From Symsagittifera roscoffensis (lineage: Eukaryota; Xenacoelomorpha; Acoela; Convolutidae), in NCBI RefSeq assembly GCF_963678635.1, contig NC_087069.1:1114948-1178947 (forward strand): a DNA stretch of 64,000 nt. Reading direction: 5' to 3'. The notes under the pieces were generated by a model, which was not told the DNA's origin, made no database searches, and saw only the letters and a list, made by a program, of their open reading frames with translations. Shown here piece by piece: positions 60,733 through 64,000 of the stretch. Every line of letters starts with the position of its first letter. Position 1 is the stretch's first letter. The translations under genes were made by a program, and so were the position numbers.

Positions 60733-62139
60733 GGGGGCGTTCAACAGAGCCGAAAAAGGCGAAAATTTCAGAAGATTTTAAACGCATTTTCTAAAGAGCG
60801 GGAAATTACTGACGTCAAGTAACAAAGAAAATCACTCCAGTTTTGGCGCCAAAATGTCTGCAACTGCAAATTAAACAATTATTTTGGCGGCAAAACGTTT
60901 AAGTGGCTTGTTTTCTCTCTGTTTTCACTTGAGATTGTAATTGATCGCCGTTTATTTTCTCATTGCCCTCAGAAAATAAGTCAATTTATGAAGATGTGGT
61001 CGAAAAAGTTCCTGAAAACGGCGAAAATCTTGTACCAAATTTTCGGAATATTCGAAATCCTTTATACTTTCATCGCCGAAAACAGCTATTTGGGATATCG
61101 CAAACAGTGTCAGATATAATTTTTTCCAATTCGTGGGGCAGAACCTTATCCGGAAAGCAGTTTCTTCTCGAAAAAAAAACGTACACTTTGGGGCAGTTGT
61201 CATGACAACCAGATTTTTTTTATTGAAAATCTTGCGGATTGCGATACAGTGTTAGCCGATGGAGCTTTCAAAACAGCGCCAGAGCCATTTACTCAGATTT
61301 ATACGTTTTTTGGATTCTTTGAAAATAAAAAAATTCCTTTGCTTTTTGCATTCCTTTCAAACAAGTCCAAAGAATCTAACAAATTCTTAGCAAGTGTTTT
61401 TTTACTGGAAGCTCAGCATTTGTTCTGTCATTTCCATTACTGTCAGGTTGTTTTCAAAACAAGTCCAAAAATTTCTTCTAGCAAGTATCCGCAAAACCAA
61501 AAAATTCGCTAAATAATTGAACGATTGTTTACGTTTACATTGCCTTATTTGCCTATCGGATTGGTCAGAACAAACTACACGCGAATCACGATGATCGGAA
61601 AAAACTTATTTTGATCGGAATTTACGACAGAATTTCAAAAATGTTTGAGTATTTCGAAAAACCTTGGCTCAATGAACAATATCCATTATAAATGTGGAAA
61701 TTGTATGAAAGACCAGCTTCACTCACCACCACAAACAGTTGTGAAATTTGGCACAAAATCTGAAAAAAAATTGAACGATTCCATCCAAATTTTTGCGTTT
61801 TGATCCCAAAACTAAAGCGAGAAGAAAAAATGTCGAAACTTGCCTTGAAATCTTTTCATAATGGAGATATTCCACGGAAAGCTAAGAAAAAAAGACAGAA
61901 GAAAAAGGGAGCAAATAGCGGCATTGAAGTGATCTTAATCATAGAGAAATCGAAACATTGAAAACTCTTGGTGTGTATTCTATTTTGTGTATTCTATGTT
62001 ATAAGCAATAATTCAAGCTTTCCGAAGTGTTTTTTCATTTTCGGCACTGTTGAACAAAAAAAATTTTCGGCACTGTTGAACTAATTTTTCGTTTTTGGCA
62101 CTGTTGAACTATTTTTTTCGGCACTGTTGTACTTCCCCC
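60733..62139 (+). mobile_element. MULE-type DNA transposon
   Basis: The left end gggggcgttcaacagagccg and the right end's reverse complement gggggaagtacaacagtgcc are similar. The right end carries four inverted units of 'ttcggcactgttgaac' (62038-62130). Inside is a decayed transposase. Ends match the MITE copies at 60383-60650, which are its likely non-autonomous derivatives. The exact boundary and TSD could not be fixed. Confidence 0.6.
60963..61512 (+). pseudogene. MULE transposase fragment
   Basis: First frame (60963-61205): 'NFRNIRNPLYFHRRKQLF' and 'LSGKQFLLEK', the segment between the zinc finger and catalytic domain of MULE transposases. Second frame, after a break near 61205: 'CDTVLADGAFKTAPEPFTQIYTFFGF' and 'IPLLFAFLSNKSKESNKFL', the D-G-x-F catalytic block and following strand-helix. 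The remaining catalytic residues are missing. It is truncated at both ends with no ATG. Confidence 0.65.
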
Positions 62140-62363
62140 ATGTAAAATAGAAAGAGTTCTCGTGGTCTCGAAAAAAGAACTGAACACATTTTTAGCGGGA
62201 AACGATTAATTGTTTCACCACTTGCTTGCCCTCAAATCCAACAAAATAAAAGCAACTGAGGTGATAAATAGTGAGTGATTCATTATTCGTCTAACTATTT
62301 TCTTCTAATTGTATGTCTTTTCTTCTTGTCGGCGCACAGAAAATTCGGCCAAAAACAATTCTC

Positions 62364-62788
62364 AAATTCTCAACCAAAACTTTACCCCAAAAATGAGTAA
62401 TTTTGGCTTTTTTCAATTAATCAAAAATTACGCTGAAAATACTTTGTTAATTGATAAGAAAATTATACCATTAGAAGCCCCTTAAGCAGCCCAACAAAGC
62501 TTGACAAAAGTTTCTCCAAAAACTAGTATTAGAGAAAAAATTTTTACTTGATAGTCAAGATATGTGATTTTTACTATATAAAACCACGAATATGTTTAAA
62601 AACATATTTTAAACAATTTGCGCAAATTTTTGGAGATTTAACCCTTCTTAAATGTTGTTAAGCTGTGTAAGAGACTTCTTGTGACATAATTGTCTTATCA
62701 ATTAACAAAATAGTTTCAGCGTAATTTTTGATTAATTGAAAAAAGCCAAAATGACCCATTTTTGGGGTAAAATTTTGGTTGAGAATTT
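62364..62788. mobile_element. MITE with about 110-bp inverted repeats, 425 bp
   Basis: The left arm (aaattctcaaccaaaacttt ... gttaattgataag) is closely mirrored by the right arm (62690-62788). The unpaired middle is about 200 bp and noncoding. Confidence 0.8.
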
Positions 62789-63038
62789 CGGAGAAAAAAC
62801 TGCAGCATATTAATTCTAACGAAATTCTAAGCAACTTTTGTTCTCTTCACTTTTTGTCTAATCTAAACCCAATTTGAGAAAAACGTGTTTGAAAACTCAA
62901 GTTTTGTTCGTTTTGTCCGGTTAATTTAAATCAGCACTGTATAACCCATATAGATTATTTTACTTGGACAGATTATGTACTCTTTCAGATGAGATAAAGA
63001 TAAATATGTTTGCCTCTATTATTCGTTACTCTACTTGC

Positions 63039-63209
63039 CTGCTGGCCAGTTCCAGAAATGTGTCCACGAATGAGTCGAAGTTCAGTCCAGGGTTGGACGA
63101 GGAGGAGGAAGAGGTGCCGGAGGGGAACCACCTCTTGGTCATCTTGATGAACAGCAGGTCCACTGAGGCACTACTCGCCCCCGCACCACTAGAGGCCAAC
63201 TTCGTCTTC
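63039..63209 (-). CDS. Exon encoding the TPPP/p25-alpha-like domain
   Basis: The acceptor is ctaattgcag and the donor GCAAGT, making a GC-AG intron. The translated segment has 'SVDLLFIKMTKRW', a Ser-rich insert, and 'GLNFDSFVDTFLELA'. It follows the p25-alpha pattern (x-VD-hydrophobic-x-F-x-K, then [LI]-N-[FY]-[DE]-x-F, then E-L-A), and the next exon supplies the R-[YF]-K end. p25-alpha proteins bind tubulin and promote microtubule bundling. GC-rich codons contrast with the AT-rich introns. Earlier exons lie beyond the window. The plus frame 62964-63227 is its shadow. Confidence 0.65.
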
Positions 63210-63299
63210 CTGCAATTAGGACACTAAAGTCAATGGAACTAACAAACAATTTAGAAACCATGATTAGAAGCTTCAGATCAAATTTAGTAACCACTTTTG

Positions 63300-64000
63300 T
63301 ATCATAGGTGCATTTAGTCCGTAGTAGTAAGACAGGGGAGCCTCGCCAAAACTTTGTAAATATAATTGATTATCCTTTTATGGCCCGATTAACATCCAAC
63401 ATCAAGCAAACACGGTTGTGTGGCTCTCATAAGTGTCCATATACACATCCATCACAAAGTTTTATGATTTCCATCTATGTTATTCACATTTCGTAACCAC
63501 CTTTTACTTATCTTGTTTTATCAATGACAAAGTTAAGATCATAAACTTGTCTTTTTGTAAGAGAGACAAGACTATGATTTAAACGAGTGTATCAATACAC
63601 AACCATGAAAAGGCTTGAAGATGATCACATCAAACGACAAAACTTTTGTAAAAGCTGGTTACCCTTTCTTATGACCCGGTTATCTGCAATCATAAAGCAG
63701 ACACGGCTGTGTGGCTCATATAAAAGTCCATATGCAAATCCATGCCAAAGCTTCATGACCTCTAACAAGATCAGTCCACATTTTTTTCCTAACCTTCTAA
63801 TACCTTTTTTATTAATGACCTAGTTGAGATCATCACCTAGTCTTAATGTAACGGAAAAACGACTAGGTGACTCGAATGAAAGTATATATACTTATCCATA
63901 ACAAGGCTCAAAAATGGAAGATCACAAAGCCTCGCACAATTTTTCAAAAGAGAACTTGGTTATCCTTTTTTCGAACGGTTGCCTTCCACCATCAAGCAAA
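63300..64000. repeat. Tandem array of about 295-bp units, running off the window
   Basis: The segment 'catcaagcaaacacggttgtg' at 63398 recurs as 'cataaagcagacacggctgtg' at 63691 and as 'catcaagcaaa' at 63990 (spacings 293 and about 299). Surrounding sequence aligns in the same order at roughly 75-80 % by eye. About 2.3 units are visible. Confidence 0.7.

Larger units (their letters stand above)
60082..63038 (-). other. 2.96-kb GC-AG intron packed with mobile elements
   Basis: It lies between two phase-matched exons. It contains, in order, a TA-flanked MITE, two back-to-back palindromic MITEs, a MULE, and a MITE with about 110-bp inverted repeats. There is no host exon in between as far as can be seen. 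Confidence 0.55.

Noticed and set aside
1-64000. CRISPR arrays, bacterial operons or rRNA genes.
   Set aside because: Spliced genes, LTRs and Polinton structure show eukaryotic DNA; no regular spacer-repeat arrays or rRNA sequence were seen.

Overview
The window looks like nematode nuclear DNA, probably Caenorhabditis or a close relative. It is AT-rich. Introns have GTAAGT-like donors and short TTTCAG acceptors with no long pyrimidine tract, and one intron is GC-AG. It holds long G/C homopolymers, many small palindromic MITEs, and a Polinton (Maverick) in a Ty3/gypsy-type LTR element. The species is inferred from these features and was not searched.

Region 1 (1-876 and 41762-41955): a small secreted cysteine-rich host gene whose last codons are split by a giant LTR retroelement. 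A GCTT target-site duplication (TSD) is visible, and the reading frame resumes exactly on the far side, 40.9 kb away.

Region 2 (877-41761): the LTR retroelement. It has two 903-bp LTRs differing at about 14 positions, a repeat-rich leader, gag and pol with several frame breaks, and then about 9 kb of extra open reading frames. The integrase ORF ends in a TARG1-like macro domain. The next ORF carries an SGNH/GDSL hydrolase domain with all four catalytic blocks plus a second SGNH-like block. Three more ORFs of unknown function follow with ATGA and TGATG junctions. Without its nested passenger the element is about 23.1 kb, unusually large for this class.

Region 3 (3492-21253): a 17,762-bp Polinton nested inside the retroelement's leader minisatellite. 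It has 214-bp terminal inverted repeats and a perfect 6-bp TSD (GTTGGA). It encodes protein-primed DNA polymerase B (three exons), adenain-type protease, double-jelly-roll major capsid protein, penton-like minor capsid protein (cut by a 200-N gap), basic core-like protein, retroviral-type integrase, packaging ATPase, a small membrane protein and a DEDD-type exonuclease-like protein. It also has cargo genes, among them a PC4-like protein and a GC-rich orphan. Several genes have single-base frame breaks, mostly at homopolymers, so either decay or consensus error is possible.

Region 4 (41956-58850): AT-rich DNA with few intact genes. It contains decayed coding relics (two related zinc-finger pseudogenes, two other broken minus-strand genes), tandem repeats including an array of TGACGTCA (CRE-type) sites, a G16 tract and MITEs.

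Region 5 (58853-64000): a minus-strand host gene with a TPPP/p25-alpha-like domain. Its exons match in phase across a 2.96-kb GC-AG intron that holds a MULE transposon, its palindromic MITE relatives and two further MITEs. The window ends in a tandem array of about 295-bp units.
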